From contig NZ_CP027762.1 in the NCBI RefSeq assembly GCF_003852315.1, positions 2,957,501-3,021,500 of the forward strand: DNA of 64,000 bases, read 5' to 3'. The number at the start of each line of letters is the position of its first letter. The stretch's first letter is position 1. The notes beneath the pieces are model-generated. The model was not told the origin of the DNA, did not search any database, and saw only the letters and a list, made by a program, of their open reading frames with translations. The position numbers were made by a program, and so were the translations under genes. This document shows, piece by piece, positions 9,190 through 18,055 of this stretch. The stretch is from Pseudomonas sp. LBUM920. GTDB taxonomy: Bacteria; Pseudomonadota; Gammaproteobacteria; Pseudomonadales; Pseudomonadaceae.

Positions 9190-9226
9190 TATAGGATCCT
9201 ATATATTTGATGCATAGGCTCCTATG
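9190..9226. promoter_or_regulatory. Paired palindromic operator between monooxygenase and MarR genes
   Basis: TATAGGATCCTATA (9190-9203) is a perfect 14-bp palindrome. CATAGGCTCCTATG (9213-9226) repeats the ATAGG-N2-CCTAT core with centres 23 bp apart, about two helical turns. The pair sits exactly in the 75-bp divergent gap, the expected place for MarR autoregulation. Binding is inferred. Confidence 0.75.
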
Positions 9227-9242
9227 GAAAGTCAACGACCCC

Positions 9243-9683
9243 ATGAATGTTCAAACCCCGTCACCCAATCCCATGCAACAGATCGGTCTCGCCAACCGCG
9301 GTTTTATCCGCCTTTACGAGGGCCAGCTACGCGCGTTGGGGTTTGCCGTGGCGCAAATTCCGGTGCTGGTGGCGCTCAAGCAGAGCGAGGGTCTGCCCCA
9401 GGCTGAATTGGTGCGCATCGCCCGTGTCGAGCAGTCGAGCATGGCGCAGCTGCTGGGGCGCATGGAGCGTGATGGAATGATCCAGCGCATGGTCGACCCC
9501 GCAGACAAACGCAGCCGCCTGATCACCCTCACCGATGCGGTGCGTGAACGCATGCCTGCGGCCTACGCCGTGATGGTGCAGGGCACGGCGCAGGCGCTGC
9601 AGGGCTTCAGCGCTGAGGAAGAGGCGACGCTGCTGGCGTTATTGCTGCGCGTGAATGCCAACCTGGAGCGTGGTTTGGATTGA
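9243..9683 (+). CDS. MarR-family transcriptional regulator
   Basis: A winged-helix protein of 146 residues from the ATG at 9243. An upstream in-frame ATG at 9207 is rejected because the second operator palindrome would fall inside the coding region. The recognition helix region is VEQSSMAQLLGRMERDGMI and the wing has the canonical DPADKRSRLITLT. It is divergent from the TetX-like monooxygenase gene and most likely represses it in response to an aromatic or antibiotic-like ligand (inference). It is separate from NicR. Confidence 0.85.
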   Translation: MNVQTPSPNPMQQIGLANRGFIRLYEGQLRALGFAVAQIPVLVALKQSEGLPQAELVRIARVEQSSMAQLLGRMERDGMIQRMVDPADKRSRLITLTDAVRERMPAAYAVMVQGTAQALQGFSAEEEATLLALLLRVNANLERGLD

Positions 9684-9736
9684 ACATCCGCGCCGCTTTC
9701 AGGTTCTACCCCAAGAGCCCTGAAAGGACCGGACCG

Positions 9737-10531
9737 ATGAAAGCGCTGAAAATCGCCACCTTCAATATCAACGGCATCCGTGCCCGTCTGCCCAACCTGC
9801 TGCAATGGCTTGAGCGCGAGCAGCCCGATATTGTCTGCCTGCAAGAGCTCAAGGCGCCGCAAAGCCTGTTTCCCTATGCCGACTTCGAAGCAGCCGGCTA
9901 CGGTGCGATCTGCCTGGGCCAGGCCTCGTGGAACGGCGTGGCCATTTTGGCGCGCGATGCCCAGCCGCTGGAAAGCCGGCGCGGATTGCCGGGCGATGAC
10001 AGCGACACGCAAAGCCGTTACCTGGAAGCCGCGGTGCATGGCGTGTTGGTCGGTTGCCTGTATCTGCCCAATGGCAACCCGCAGCCTGGGCCGAAATTTG
10101 AGTACAAACTGGCCTGGTTCGAACGGCTCATCGACTACGCCCAGGCGCTGCAAGCCAGCGAACACCCGGTGCTGATGGCCGGGGATTTCAATGTGGTGCC
10201 CACCGACCTCGACATCTACAACCCGCGCTCCTGGCTCAAGGACGCTTTGCTGCAACCCGAGAGCCGCGCGTGTTATCAGCGCCTGCTGGAGCAGGGTTGG
10301 ACCGATTCGCTGCGCCATCTGTACCCCGAAGAGCGCGTCTACACCTTCTGGGATTACTTCCGTCAGCACTGGCAGACCAATTCCGGGCTGCGTATCGATC
10401 ACCTGCTGCTCAATCCCGCGCTCAAGCCTTACCTCAAAGACGCCGGCGTGGACGCCTGGGTGCGCAACGAGCCGCACGCCAGCGACCATGCACCGACATG
10501 GATTCAACTGAGCACCCGCAAAAAGCGCTAA
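9737..10531 (+). CDS. Exonuclease III family AP endonuclease
   Basis: 264 residues from the ATG at 9737, chosen because an AAGGA ribosome-binding site lies 8 bp upstream; the frame is open 57 bp further. Family motifs are visible: TFNINGIRAR, CLQELK (metal-binding Glu near residue 34), GDFNVVPTDLD, and the C-terminal GLRIDHLLL and SDHAP with the catalytic Asp/His. Such enzymes remove AP sites and 3' blocks during base-excision repair. Pseudomonas has more than one xth-type gene, so the exact symbol is left open. The stop overlaps the convergent reductase gene by 4 bp. Confidence 0.88.
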   Translation: MKALKIATFNINGIRARLPNLLQWLEREQPDIVCLQELKAPQSLFPYADFEAAGYGAICLGQASWNGVAILARDAQPLESRRGLPGDDSDTQSRYLEAAVHGVLVGCLYLPNGNPQPGPKFEYKLAWFERLIDYAQALQASEHPVLMAGDFNVVPTDLDIYNPRSWLKDALLQPESRACYQRLLEQGWTDSLRHLYPEERVYTFWDYFRQHWQTNSGLRIDHLLLNPALKPYLKDAGVDAWVRNEPHASDHAPTWIQLSTRKKR

Positions 10532-12036
10532 TCAGCGCGAATAATGGCCAAGGCCTCGGCTTTGCCCAAGGGGTGCTGCATGCGTTGTGACAGGCGCGCC
10601 ATGGCTTGCTGATGTTCGCAGGCAATCACGGCTTCCACTTGATCATCACGGCACAGCAAGGCAATGAAGTCGTGACGATTCACATCACCTTCTACGTGCA
10701 GGCGGTTCCAGTGCTGCGGGTGGCCAAGCACTTCAAAGGTTTTGTCGAAGTGGTAGGTCCAGAAGAATGGGACGTCGGCGTACACCTGCGTGTCTCCAAG
10801 CATATTGCGCGCGGCCAGCACGGCCAGTTGCTGGGCCACGCGCCAGTGCTCGATGCGTGTCGGCTGCTGACGCCAGGCAAAAGTTACGTTGTCGCCGGCC
10901 GCCCATAACCCAGGCGCCACCTGTAAATGGCTGTCTGCGTTCAGCGACTGATCCTCGGCTTTGTCGACGCCCTGGATAAAGCCCGTGGCGGGTGTGACGC
11001 CAACGCCCATTACGACCAGGTCTGCCGCCAGGCGCTTGCCGTTTTTAAGCAGCACGGTACTTACCGCGCCGTGACCGTCGAAGCGTTCGGGCTCGGTGTT
11101 GCAGTGAAAGATCACGCCATTGTCTTCATGCAATTGGCGAATGGCCGCACCGATGCGCTTGCCCAATTGCGCAGCGAGAGGAATGTCATGGCGGCTGACC
11201 ACCTGCACCACCAGGCCCCGTTGGCGCAAGGCGGACGCGGCTTCCAGGCCAATAAAACTGTCGCCGACAATCACCGCGCACGCTGCCGACTGCGCTGCTT
11301 CATCGATTCGCGCTGCATCCTCGCGGCTGCGCAGCACAAACACGTGGCTCAAGACGGCGCCGGGGATGTCCAGTGGTTGCGCTTCGCCTCCGGTTGCGAC
11401 CAGGGCCGCGTCATAGTCGAAGTGACGACCGTCGGCGAGTTCGATGCGTTTGGCGTGGGCGTCCAGGCGCTGAACTTCGCCGTGAATGCCAATGGGCTGC
11501 TTATCCAGCAGTGGCGGCGTGTCTTCGGGCGTCATTTGGCCCGCGATCACGAATTTACTCAGGGCGGTGCGGTCGTAGGCCGGAGCTTGTTCGCGGTCGA
11601 TCCACAGCAATCGTCCGCTGAAGCCCTGCTGATGCAACGTCGCCACGGCGGCAGTGCCTGCCGCGCCAGCGCCGATGACCGCAAAACAGCGGTGTTCATC
11701 CCGCGCCGGCGCGGCTTCGGCGGCGATGGGCTCGTCGCCAACACTGACCACGCCATCGTGCACCTGCACCGGGTATTGCGTGAGCCCGACCAGTGCCGGA
11801 GGTTCGATGACGGCGCCACTGTCCACGGCAAACGCCGCTTTGTGCCAGGGGCAGATGATCCGCCCGTTACAGATCACACCTTCTTCCAGCGGAGCGCCGG
11901 CGTGCGGGCAGTCGGCCTGGAAGGCGCGCACCCGGTCGCCGACACGCACCAGCAAGACAGGATGCTTTGCCGCGGTGACGCGAACGCCACGGTTTTCCGG
12001 CAAGTTAATCAGGCGAGCAACAATGCGCATGTTCAT
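10528..12036 (-). CDS. Rieske ferredoxin domain fused to an FAD/NAD(P) reductase (AIFM3-like)
   Basis: 502 residues. Residues about 5-100 form a Rieske [2Fe-2S] domain with the cluster ligands CPHAG near residue 43 and CPWHKA near 63. A pyridine-nucleotide-disulfide oxidoreductase domain follows, with the FAD motif VIGAGAAGTAAVA near 119, an NAD-binding VIVGDSFIGLEAASALR near 255, and the terminal FAD contact GLWAAGDNV. The layout matches apoptosis-inducing-factor-like and nitrite-reductase-like soluble reductases. The partner and substrate are unknown. Confidence 0.85.
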   Translation of the reverse strand: MNMRIVARLINLPENRGVRVTAAKHPVLLVRVGDRVRAFQADCPHAGAPLEEGVICNGRIICPWHKAAFAVDSGAVIEPPALVGLTQYPVQVHDGVVSVGDEPIAAEAAPARDEHRCFAVIGAGAAGTAAVATLHQQGFSGRLLWIDREQAPAYDRTALSKFVIAGQMTPEDTPPLLDKQPIGIHGEVQRLDAHAKRIELADGRHFDYDAALVATGGEAQPLDIPGAVLSHVFVLRSREDAARIDEAAQSAACAVIVGDSFIGLEAASALRQRGLVVQVVSRHDIPLAAQLGKRIGAAIRQLHEDNGVIFHCNTEPERFDGHGAVSTVLLKNGKRLAADLVVMGVGVTPATGFIQGVDKAEDQSLNADSHLQVAPGLWAAGDNVTFAWRQQPTRIEHWRVAQQLAVLAARNMLGDTQVYADVPFFWTYHFDKTFEVLGHPQHWNRLHVEGDVNRHDFIALLCRDDQVEAVIACEHQQAMARLSQRMQHPLGKAEALAIIRAD

Positions 12037-12118
12037 AGGCCAATCTCCTTTAGAAGATTGACTGGCGCCGAAGGAAAGGGACTGCGTTGACCCGATGGTC
12101 GGTACTCAGGATCGGGCC

Positions 12119-12640
12119 TTACGCCAGCAGTTGCGCCACCGCTTCAAATGCCTTGTCACGCCGCGCTTGCCAATCGCCGCCAATCACCACGGCGGGCTGC
12201 TGGTGCTGTTCGATCCACGCCAGGCTGCCCTGGAAAAACGCCCGACGATCAGCCAGTTCCGGTTGGCAGCGCTGGCCGTCGGCGGTCCACTCCACATCCT
12301 CGGGAGACAGCAGCAGATGCAGGTCGTAATGCCGGGCCAGGAGTTCGTCGTCCAGCCAGGCCGGGTAGTCGCCGAACAGCGTCTGGCTCCACAGTTTGTT
12401 GGTCAACAGGTGAGTATCGAGCACCAGCAGGTTGGGCTGTTCGGCGCGGGCAGCGTCTTCCCAGGCCAGCTGGCCGCGGGCGATCGCCGGAATATCCGCC
12501 AGGGTGGTGTCGCGTTGGTGATGGTCGATGAAATACCGCACGTATTCGCCAACCATCAGCCCGCCAAAGTGTGCATGCAGTTCAGCCGCCAGCCAGCTTT
12601 TGCCGCTGGATTCGGGGCCTGCCAGTACCACCACTTTCAT
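12119..12640 (-). CDS. NadR-type ribosylnicotinamide kinase / P-loop ATPase
   Basis: 173 residues from the ATG at 12640. The P-loop GPESSGKSW is at residues about 8-16 and an EYVRYF segment follows, as in the kinase domain of NadR. It likely phosphorylates nicotinamide riboside to nicotinamide mononucleotide. Its start overlaps the stop of the upstream pnuC in ATGA, so transporter and kinase are coupled: uptake through PnuC is driven by trapping the substrate as its phosphate. No NMN adenylyltransferase domain is present. The specificity is inferred from fold and neighbour. Confidence 0.82.
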   Translation of the reverse strand: MKVVVLAGPESSGKSWLAAELHAHFGGLMVGEYVRYFIDHHQRDTTLADIPAIARGQLAWEDAARAEQPNLLVLDTHLLTNKLWSQTLFGDYPAWLDDELLARHYDLHLLLSPEDVEWTADGQRCQPELADRRAFFQGSLAWIEQHQQPAVVIGGDWQARRDKAFEAVAQLLA

Positions 12641-13200
12641 GCGTGCAACGCCGCGTCGCTGCGCCATTCACGCCAGCCTTGCACGGCAATCGCGGTGAAC
12701 AGGGCATAAAGCGCGGCGGTGAGGTACAGGCCTTTGTAGAGGAACAGGCCGACGAAGATCATGTCCACGGCGATCCACAGTGGCCAGCATTGCACGCGTT
12801 TTTGCGCCATCCACATTTGCGCCACCAGGCTGAAGCCGGTGAGGGCGGCGTCGAGCCACGGCTGGGCGGCGTCGGTCCAGTGGGCCATGGCCGAGCCAAG
12901 CAGCAGGCTGAAGACGGCGCCGACGGCCAGGCTGCTCATGATCGCGGGCACGCCGAGGCTCGTGACCTGGCGGCCTTGCTTGACCTCGCCGGCGCGGGTC
13001 CATTGCCACCAGCCGTAAAGTTGCAGGGCGGCGTAGACCACTTGCAGGAGCATGTCGGAATAGAGCTTTACGTCGAAGAACACCCAGGTGTAGAGCAACA
13101 CCATGACCAGGCCGATGGGCCAGCACCAGGGGTTTTGTTTGACCGTCAGCCAGACAGCGATCACCCCCAGGGCGGCGGCGAACAATTCAAGCCCGGACAT
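12637..13200 (-). CDS. pnuC: PnuC-family nicotinamide riboside transporter
   Basis: A 187-residue inner-membrane protein with about seven hydrophobic segments. The family signature lies at its centre (YGWWQWTRAG near residue 63, and WPIGLVMVLLYTWVFFDVKLYSDMLLQ earlier, with the conserved Tyr/Asp). PnuC is a facilitator for nicotinamide riboside. It heads a two-gene operon with the ribosylnicotinamide kinase. No regulatory RNA is obvious in the short leader. It forms, with the nic cluster 7 kb away, a second route for handling pyridine nucleotide precursors. Confidence 0.92.
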   Translation of the reverse strand: MSGLELFAAALGVIAVWLTVKQNPWCWPIGLVMVLLYTWVFFDVKLYSDMLLQVVYAALQLYGWWQWTRAGEVKQGRQVTSLGVPAIMSSLAVGAVFSLLLGSAMAHWTDAAQPWLDAALTGFSLVAQMWMAQKRVQCWPLWIAVDMIFVGLFLYKGLYLTAALYALFTAIAVQGWREWRSDAALHA

Positions 13201-13407
13201 GGCGGTTCCTTGGGAGAGTGGGAGAGGGCGCTAATTGTAACCAGAGGTGAGGAATGTTTAAACGCGGATGTGGAGGTATACACATTGCTGCGGTCATGGC
13301 GGCTGGCGTGGTTTGACGAGGCGCTTGAGATCAAAATCAAAAGCAGAGCACGGCGTGCGTGGCAGAAGCCGAGCAACACCCCATCACCAGATGTACTGAG
13401 CATCAAC

Positions 13408-14310
13408 TGTGGGAGCGGGCTTGCTCGCGAAGGCGGTGTGCCAGTGACCCATGAGCTGACTGAACCACCGCCTTCGCGAGCAAGCCCGCTCCCACAAGTT
13501 GACTGCGTTCAGCAGCCAGCACCGCACTGCTTTGCTTTTCTGTGGGAGCTGGCTTGCCTGCGATGCAGGCACCTCGGTGTATCAGGCACAACCAGTTGAT
13601 GCCATCGCAGGCAAGCCAGCTCCCACATTGAATTGGGTTGAGCTCTCAAGATCAGGTCGGCTGTCAGGCCGCCTCGGCTTTGCTTTTGCTTCTACCACTC
13701 GAGCACCAACTGTGGGAGCGGGCTTGCTCGCGAAGGCGGTGTGCCAGCGACCCATGAGCTGACTGAACCACCTCATTCGCGAGCAAGCCCGCTCCCACAA
13801 GTTGACTGCGTTCAGCAGCCAGCACCGCACTGCTTTGCTTTTCTGTGGGAGCTGGCTTGCCTGAGATGCAGGCACCTCGGTGTATCAGGCACAACCAGTT
13901 GATGCCATCGCAGGCAAGCCAGCTCCCACATTGAATTGGGTTCAGCTCTCAAGATCAGGTCGGCTGTCAGGCCGCCTCGGTTTTGCTTTTGCTTCTACCA
14001 CTCGAGCATCAACTGTGGGAGCGGGCTTGCTCGCGAAGGCGGTGTGCCAGTGACCTATGAGCTGACTGAACCACCGCATTCGCGAGCAAGCCCGCTCCCA
14101 CAGTTTGACCGGGTACAGACCGCCAGCACCGTGCTGCTTTGCCTTTCTGTGGGAGCTGGCTTGCCTGCGATGCAGGCACCTCGGTGTATCAGGCACAACC
14201 AGTTGATGCCATCGCAGGCAAGCCAGCTCCCACCTTTGATTGAGTTCAGCTTCAAGGATCAGGTCGGCTGTCAGGCCGCCTCGCTTTCGCTTTTGATCTA
14301 ACCACTCAGG
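13408..14310 (+). repeat. Three tandem 303-bp units, each with two REP palindromes
   Basis: Units begin at 13408, 13711 and 14014 (period exactly 303 bp) and are nearly identical. Each contains a GAGCGGGCTTGCTCGCGA palindrome of about 90 bp, a spacer, a GAGCTGGCTTGCCTGCGA palindrome of about 90 bp, and a common tail with AGATCAGGTCGGCTGTCAGG. The third unit ends in a decayed tail with a second partial AGGTCGGCT copy near 14308. Single-base differences between units lie mostly in the hairpin loops. No protein-coding gene is credible here. Confidence 0.9.
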
Positions 14311-14378
14311 TCGGCTACTAGGCCGCCGTGCTTTGCTTTTGATTTTGATCTCAGGCGCCCCGTTAAACCACGCTGGCC

Positions 14379-14560
14379 GAACGCAGGCTTGAATCCGTGG
14401 GTAACCCGGCAGGACGCCGGGTTAGCCGTGTTGGGCCATGGATGGCCCGTCACGGCGGCCCACGGATTCAAGCCTTCGTTCGGGCACACCGAGCCCAAGC
14501 GAGGTGCCGAGTGGTGGGGCAAGAGCCCTTTGGTTACTTTGGGGCTTTTCCAAAGTGACC
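14379..14560. repeat. Cruciform-forming palindromic element
   Basis: Outer arms at 14379-14401 and 14459-14481 pair over 23 bp with one mismatch. Inside lie two further perfect hairpins: TAACCCGGC/GCCGGGTTA (14402-14424) and CCGTG..GGGCCA/TGGCCC..CACGG (14426-14455). A separate strong hairpin with 11-nt arms (one G-T pair) follows at 14532-14560. No credible coding sequence covers it. I recall similar sequences as dispersed repeats in pseudomonads but cannot verify the family name. Confidence 0.65.
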
Positions 14561-14635
14561 CGCCGTAAGGGCGGAACCCAAAGCGGCCATCACCCAAACA
14601 ACGGATATGTACACCCACCCCCCGCCAAAAAAAAG

Positions 14636-16270
14636 CTAAACCTTGAACTGCCGCAGCAACCCGTCCAACTCCTCACTCAACCCACGCAAATGCGCACTCG
14701 CCACGCTGGATTGCTCCGCCGCCAGCGCAGTGCTGTGAGACAACCCGGCCGCCTGGGTGACGTTCTGGTTGATATCCTCCACCACATGCGCCTGTTGCAA
14801 GGTCGCGCTGGCAATCGAGGCATTCAGCCCGTTGAGGTTACGCAACGCCTGACCAATGGCGTTAAGACTGGCACCGGCCTGCCCAGCCTGTTCAATCGTC
14901 AGCTGCGAAGCGCTATGGCTGTCACTGATCACCTTGACCGCCGCTTCCGAGTGCCCCTGCAGACGCTCAATCATCACTTGGATTTCAGCAGTGGATTTTT
15001 GTGTACGCTGAGCCAGCAGCCGCACTTCATCGGCGACCACCGCAAACCCACGGCCCTGCTCCCCGGCGCGTGCGGCCTCAATGGCCGCGTTAAGCGCCAG
15101 CAGGTTGGTCTGGTCAGCGATGGAGCGGATCACTTCCAGCACACCACCAATCTGCGTGCTCTCGCTGGACAAGGTGCGAATCACCTCCACAGCCTGGCTG
15201 ATGGTGCCGGAAAGCTGGTCGATCTGCTGCAAACTACCGTCAATATTCACCTGGCCCTGCTGCGCCTGGGCCTGGGCATCGCGCATCTCACTGGCGGCAT
15301 GTTCGGCGTTTTTCGCCACGTCCTGCACGCCGTAGGTGACTTCATTGATCGCCGTCGCCACCAGCTCCATCTGCTGCGACTGCTGCTGGCTGCGGTCATG
15401 CGCCTGGCTGGCGTTGTTGCCCAATTCCGTGGACGACTGGCCCAACGCATTGGCGCACACCTGCAACTGGCCAACCACCTGGCGCAGCTTGGCGGTAAAG
15501 CTGTTGAAGTGCCGAGACAACTGGGTGACTTCGTCGCGCCCGTGGGTGTCGAGGCTGCGCGTCAGGTCGCTTTCGCCACTGGCGATATTGGCCATGGCGT
15601 TCACCGCCGCCTGCAACGGCGTCACGATGCTGCGCGCAATCAGGGTGACCAACACGGCCATCAGCAGGGCGATGCCCAGGCCAATCAGCGAGGCCTTCCA
15701 CACCTGGCCCGTGAACTCGGCCTGCACATCATCCACGTACACGCCGGAGCCGATAATCCAGCCCCAGGGTTCGAACAGCTGGATGTACGAGGTTTTCTCC
15801 ACGGGCGCTTCGGCGCCAGGTTTGGGCCAGCGATAGTTGACGATGCCGGCGCCCTTGGCCTTGGCCAGGATCACGAATTCGTTGAACACCGCAAAACCGT
15901 CCGGGTCGCGGATCGCCGAGAGGTTCTGGCCATCCAGCTTGGGGTTGGCCGCGTGCATGATCATCACGGGCGTCAGGTCATTGATCCAGAAGTAATCGTC
16001 GTGGTCGTAGCGCAGGCCACGCACCGCGCTCAGGGCCTGCTGCTGCGCGGCTTCACGGCTGAGCACGCCGGTTTTCTCAAGGTTCTGGTAATAGGCCAGC
16101 ACCCCGCTGGCGGTCTGCACCACGTGCTGGGTCTGCTGACGTTTGGCCTGGTAAAGGTCGCCATGGATCTGCTTGAGCATCAACAGCCCCAACGTCAGCA
16201 GCATCAACACGGCGACTATCAGGATCAGCCAGAGGCGGCGGCTGATCGACATGCTGCGCAAACTGTTCAT
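14636..16270 (-). CDS. Methyl-accepting chemotaxis protein with a periplasmic single-Cache domain
   Basis: 544 residues. A membrane span at about 11-33 is followed by a periplasmic sCache_2-like domain (YDHDDYFWINDL ... GWIIGSGVYVDD) to about 190, a second span about 192-212, a HAMP region, and a long coiled-coil signalling domain. The highly conserved hairpin tip (IADQTNLLALNAAIEAARAGE) is intact. It senses a small ligand, often a carboxylate for this Cache type, and controls CheA. The ligand is not deducible. The C-terminus lacks the NWETF-type CheR tether. Confidence 0.93.
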   Translation of the reverse strand: MNSLRSMSISRRLWLILIVAVLMLLTLGLLMLKQIHGDLYQAKRQQTQHVVQTASGVLAYYQNLEKTGVLSREAAQQQALSAVRGLRYDHDDYFWINDLTPVMIMHAANPKLDGQNLSAIRDPDGFAVFNEFVILAKAKGAGIVNYRWPKPGAEAPVEKTSYIQLFEPWGWIIGSGVYVDDVQAEFTGQVWKASLIGLGIALLMAVLVTLIARSIVTPLQAAVNAMANIASGESDLTRSLDTHGRDEVTQLSRHFNSFTAKLRQVVGQLQVCANALGQSSTELGNNASQAHDRSQQQSQQMELVATAINEVTYGVQDVAKNAEHAASEMRDAQAQAQQGQVNIDGSLQQIDQLSGTISQAVEVIRTLSSESTQIGGVLEVIRSIADQTNLLALNAAIEAARAGEQGRGFAVVADEVRLLAQRTQKSTAEIQVMIERLQGHSEAAVKVISDSHSASQLTIEQAGQAGASLNAIGQALRNLNGLNASIASATLQQAHVVEDINQNVTQAAGLSHSTALAAEQSSVASAHLRGLSEELDGLLRQFKV

Positions 16271-16499
16271 CGTCCTGTCACTCCATGCTTTTTATAATTG
16301 TGGGCGCTGCATCGACATTTCCGGCTTGTCTGATAGGCTTTCGGCCTGTAATTGAAAAACCTGAGTACTCCCTGATTTTTCACGAAATTTTTGCAGACCG
16401 ATGTTGAAAATCAGCACCGGAACTTGAGTGCGCTTGTCGTCAGTGAACTATTAAAAAGACAGTCAAGGCATGCCGACAGGCATGACCTTTGGGGGATAC

Positions 16500-17330
16500 A
16501 TGGATTTTTGGACCGCCATACAGGCATTGATTCTTGGCGTGGTGGAGGGGCTGACAGAGTTCCTGCCCATTTCCAGCACCGGGCACCAGATCATCGTCGC
16601 CGACTTGATCGGCTTCGGCGGCGAACGCTTTGAGGCGTTCAACATCATCATTCAATTGGGCGCGATCCTGGCAGTGGTCTGGGAGTTTCGGCGCAAGATT
16701 CTCGACGTGGTCATCGGCTTGCCGACCCAGCCCAGTGCCCGGCGGTTTACGGCTAACCTGATCATCGCGGTGGCGCCGGCCATCGTGCTGGGGGTGATTT
16801 TTGCCGACCTGATCAAGCACTACCTGTTCAACCCGATCACCGTGGCCACCGCCCTGGTCGTGGGCGGCGTGATCATGTTGTGGGCCGAGCGCCGCCAGCA
16901 TGCGGTCCATGCTGAAACCGTGGATCAGATCACCTGGAAAGACGCGCTCAAGGTCGGTGTGGCCCAGTGCCTGGCGATGATTCCGGGCACCTCACGCTCC
17001 GGCGCCACCATCATTGGCGGCCTGTTGTTCGGCCTGTCGCGCAAGACCGCCACCGAGTTTTCGTTTTTTCTGGCGATGCCAACCATGGTCGGCGCGGCCC
17101 TGTATTCGGGCTACAAGTACCGTCACTTGTTCCAGCCCGATGACCTGCCGGTGTTTGCCATCGGGTTTGTCACCTCGTTCATCTTTGCGATGATCGCGGT
17201 CAAGGCCTTGCTCAAGTTCATCGCCAGCCACAGCTATGCGGCCTTTGCCTGGTATCGCATCGCGTTCGGTGTGCTGATCCTGGCGACCTGGCAGTTCGGC
17301 TGGATCGACTGGTCGGCGGTCAAGCCATGA
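16500..17330 (+). CDS. uppP: Undecaprenyl-diphosphate phosphatase (BacA family)
   Basis: 276 residues from the ATG at 16500, preceded by GGGGGA; an earlier in-frame ATG at 16470 has no such site. Both family signatures are present: GVVEGLTEFLPISSTGH near residues 13-29 and PGTSRSGATIIGG near 163-175. The protein has about eight membrane segments. It recycles undecaprenyl pyrophosphate to the monophosphate carrier used for peptidoglycan and O-antigen synthesis. The stop overlaps the next gene in ATGA. Confidence 0.95.
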   Translation: MDFWTAIQALILGVVEGLTEFLPISSTGHQIIVADLIGFGGERFEAFNIIIQLGAILAVVWEFRRKILDVVIGLPTQPSARRFTANLIIAVAPAIVLGVIFADLIKHYLFNPITVATALVVGGVIMLWAERRQHAVHAETVDQITWKDALKVGVAQCLAMIPGTSRSGATIIGGLLFGLSRKTATEFSFFLAMPTMVGAALYSGYKYRHLFQPDDLPVFAIGFVTSFIFAMIAVKALLKFIASHSYAAFAWYRIAFGVLILATWQFGWIDWSAVKP

Positions 17331-17710
17331 ACATTCAGCATCCGCGCCTCAAGGCGCTGATCTTTGTGCTGCTGTGCGCCGCGCCGCTGCTGGGGGCGGC
17401 GCTGGTGTGGCATCGCGGTGAGACAGTGATCCCGCTGGCCGCTTATGGCGTGGTCAGCGTGGTGGCGTTTTTTCTTTACTGGGGTGACAAGCGCAAGGCT
17501 GAGACAGCAGGCCCGCGCGTTCGCGAAAACATCCTGCACGCCGTGGAACTGGCCGGCGGGTGGCCCGGGGCGTTGATCGCCCAGCAGGTGTTCCGCCACA
17601 AGACGCGCAAGGTGTCGTACCAGGTGCTGTTCTGGGTCATCGTGTTGCTGCACGAGGTGTTCTGGCTCGACCAGTTATTCCTGGGCGGCACGCTGCTTTC
17701 AATCTTCTAG
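17327..17710 (+). CDS. DUF1294 family membrane protein
   Basis: A 127-residue protein with about four hydrophobic segments. It contains the DUF1294 core: YWGDKRKAETAGPRVREN, then LELAGGWPGA-like HAVELAGGWPGALIAQQ with FRHKTRKVSYQVLFW. The function of the family is unknown. It is translationally coupled to uppP through a 4-bp overlap. Its 3' end overlaps the convergent mmcQ gene by 12 bp. Confidence 0.85.
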   Translation: MNIQHPRLKALIFVLLCAAPLLGAALVWHRGETVIPLAAYGVVSVVAFFLYWGDKRKAETAGPRVRENILHAVELAGGWPGALIAQQVFRHKTRKVSYQVLFWVIVLLHEVFWLDQLFLGGTLLSIF

Positions 17711-18055
17711 CAACAGCCCGATCTGCGTGCGCTTGGGCAGTTTGCTCACCACCAATTGGTGAGAACGCCGCAACAGGCCACGCAGTTCCTCGGCGCCCAG
17801 CGGGTAGGGCGTGTTCATGATGATCCACTGTGCCCGCGCCAGGTAAGGCGCCGGGTGGATGCCGGGGCGGTCGACATGGCCGAGGAACAGGTCCTTGTCG
17901 ACCTTGAACGCCAGCGATTCGCCCCGCAGGTTCTGCAGGGCGAACATCTTGTTGCCGGCGATCGAGAACACCCGCACGCCGCCCCATTTATAGTCTTCCC
18001 GCGCGCCGGGCAGGCTCAGGCAGAAGGCGGCGACGTGTGCTTCAGTCATTTTCAT
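17699..18055 (-). CDS. MmcQ/YjbR family protein
   Basis: 118 residues from the ATG at 18055; longer frames upstream run into lysR in another frame. The fold is recognised by CLSLPGAREDYKWGG, the conserved FKVD, and PYLARAQWIIMN in the middle. YjbR-type proteins have a double-wing DNA-binding-like fold, but no defined role. The start codon overlaps the lysR stop in ATGA, so the two are co-expressed. Confidence 0.85.
   Translation of the reverse strand: MKMTEAHVAAFCLSLPGAREDYKWGGVRVFSIAGNKMFALQNLRGESLAFKVDKDLFLGHVDRPGIHPAPYLARAQWIIMNTPYPLGAEELRGLLRRSHQLVVSKLPKRTQIGLLLED

Noticed and set aside
13161..14301. Several 60-120 residue frames over the REP island
   Set aside because: They arise from translating repeated palindromes (WERACSRR, ASQLPQ) and have no start signals.
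14438..16297. A 619-residue plus-strand frame
   Set aside because: It is antisense to the chemoreceptor and begins inside the palindromic element; the His/Gln-rich composition is typical of antisense frames.
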